Assembly: GCA_947579605.1 (NCBI GenBank)
Contig: OX388310.1
Span: 5,704,001 to 5,768,000, forward strand
DNA from: Athripsodes cinereus
Lineage: Eukaryota; Arthropoda; Insecta; Trichoptera; Leptoceridae
Length of the DNA stretch: 64,000 bases
Reading direction: 5' to 3'
Part shown: positions 63,861 to 64,000 of the stretch, piece after piece
Layout of the letters: each line of letters opens with the position of its first letter
Numbering within the stretch: position 1 is the first letter of the stretch
The notes under the pieces: model-generated
What the model was told of the DNA's origin: nothing
The model's input: only the letters and a program-made list of their open reading frames with translations
The model's database searches: none
Program-made: the position numbers and the translations under genes

Positions 63861-64000
63861 TTTCGCATCAACGCCGCAAAGGGCAAAACCAACCCTAAGA
63901 CTCATGCAGTTTAAACAAAAAATACTGGTATTGCTCAGCATGTCTAAACTCTCAAACAGGATTGGGCGGGACACAGTAGCGACGCACAGACTTTGATCCA
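63861..64000. other. GC-richer end of window, unassigned
   Basis: GATTGGGCGGGACACAGTAG and neighbours look like retroelement sequence continuing out of the window, probably upstream LINE-P. No domain recognised in 140 bases. Confidence 0.3.

Overview
The window is AT-rich eukaryotic nuclear DNA. Its repeats point to an insect, most likely a moth or butterfly. The evidence is several families of 5'-truncated non-LTR retrotransposon (LINE) ends with the endings usual in lepidopteran genomes, a tRNA-derived SINE with an A-box-like and a perfect B-box promoter element, and hAT, piggyBac and PIF/Harbinger relics. I see no rRNA, no functional tRNA, no CRISPR array and no convincing long host gene. 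The only host-gene-like structure is a tiny spliced reading frame at 23.87-24.36 kb. It resembles the start of a SAM domain and is broken by a frame change in its second exon.

Almost everything recognisable is mobile-element debris in AT-rich intergenic or intronic sequence. The most abundant element is a roughly 250-bp repeat, called SINE-R here, with about 20 full or partial copies. Its 3' end closely resembles the 3' end of a LINE, called LINE-T, that is present in eight fragments (about 1.8-3.0, 8.9, 26.5, 28.6, 33.2, 38.5, 41.0 and 58.0 kb). Both end in TATAG-type simple repeats, which suggests a SINE/LINE partnership. At least eight other LINE families are present only as their last 100-500 bp. 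Several of these tails carry a conserved ATCGC...GCGAT stem-loop with a compensatory change.

Layout. 0-10 kb: LINE ends, and a 902-bp hAT-type element nested in a LINE-T copy with an exact 8-bp target duplication. 10-23 kb: SINE-R copies, a tRNA SINE, a decayed LINE coding region at 14.1-14.6 kb, a tRNA-like cloverleaf at 15.8 kb, and a repeat split by a 2.1-kb insertion at 16.8-18.9 kb. 23-34 kb: the SAM-like mini-gene and a dense run of LINE tails and MITEs. 35-46 kb: an inverted duplication, more hAT and PIF/Harbinger MITEs, and a piggyBac-like relic with transposase remnants at 43.1-44.3 kb. 46-58 kb: further LINE and SINE ends, a few perfect palindromes and long featureless AT-rich stretches. 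58.6-61.3 kb: the most unusual locus, a 2.67-kb element with 41-bp inverted termini. It carries a 70-bp satellite of about 22 units followed head-to-head by about 8 inverted units, with higher-order structure, and its monomer appears to derive from SINE-R. 61-64 kb: LINE fragments and one more tRNA SINE.

Nesting gives a partial insertion order. LINE-T copies are old targets, later entered by hAT, PIF/Harbinger, hairpin elements and other LINEs. The tRNA SINE entered a SINE-R copy at 54.0 kb. All family assignments come from reading the sequence by eye. LINE clade names were not assigned.
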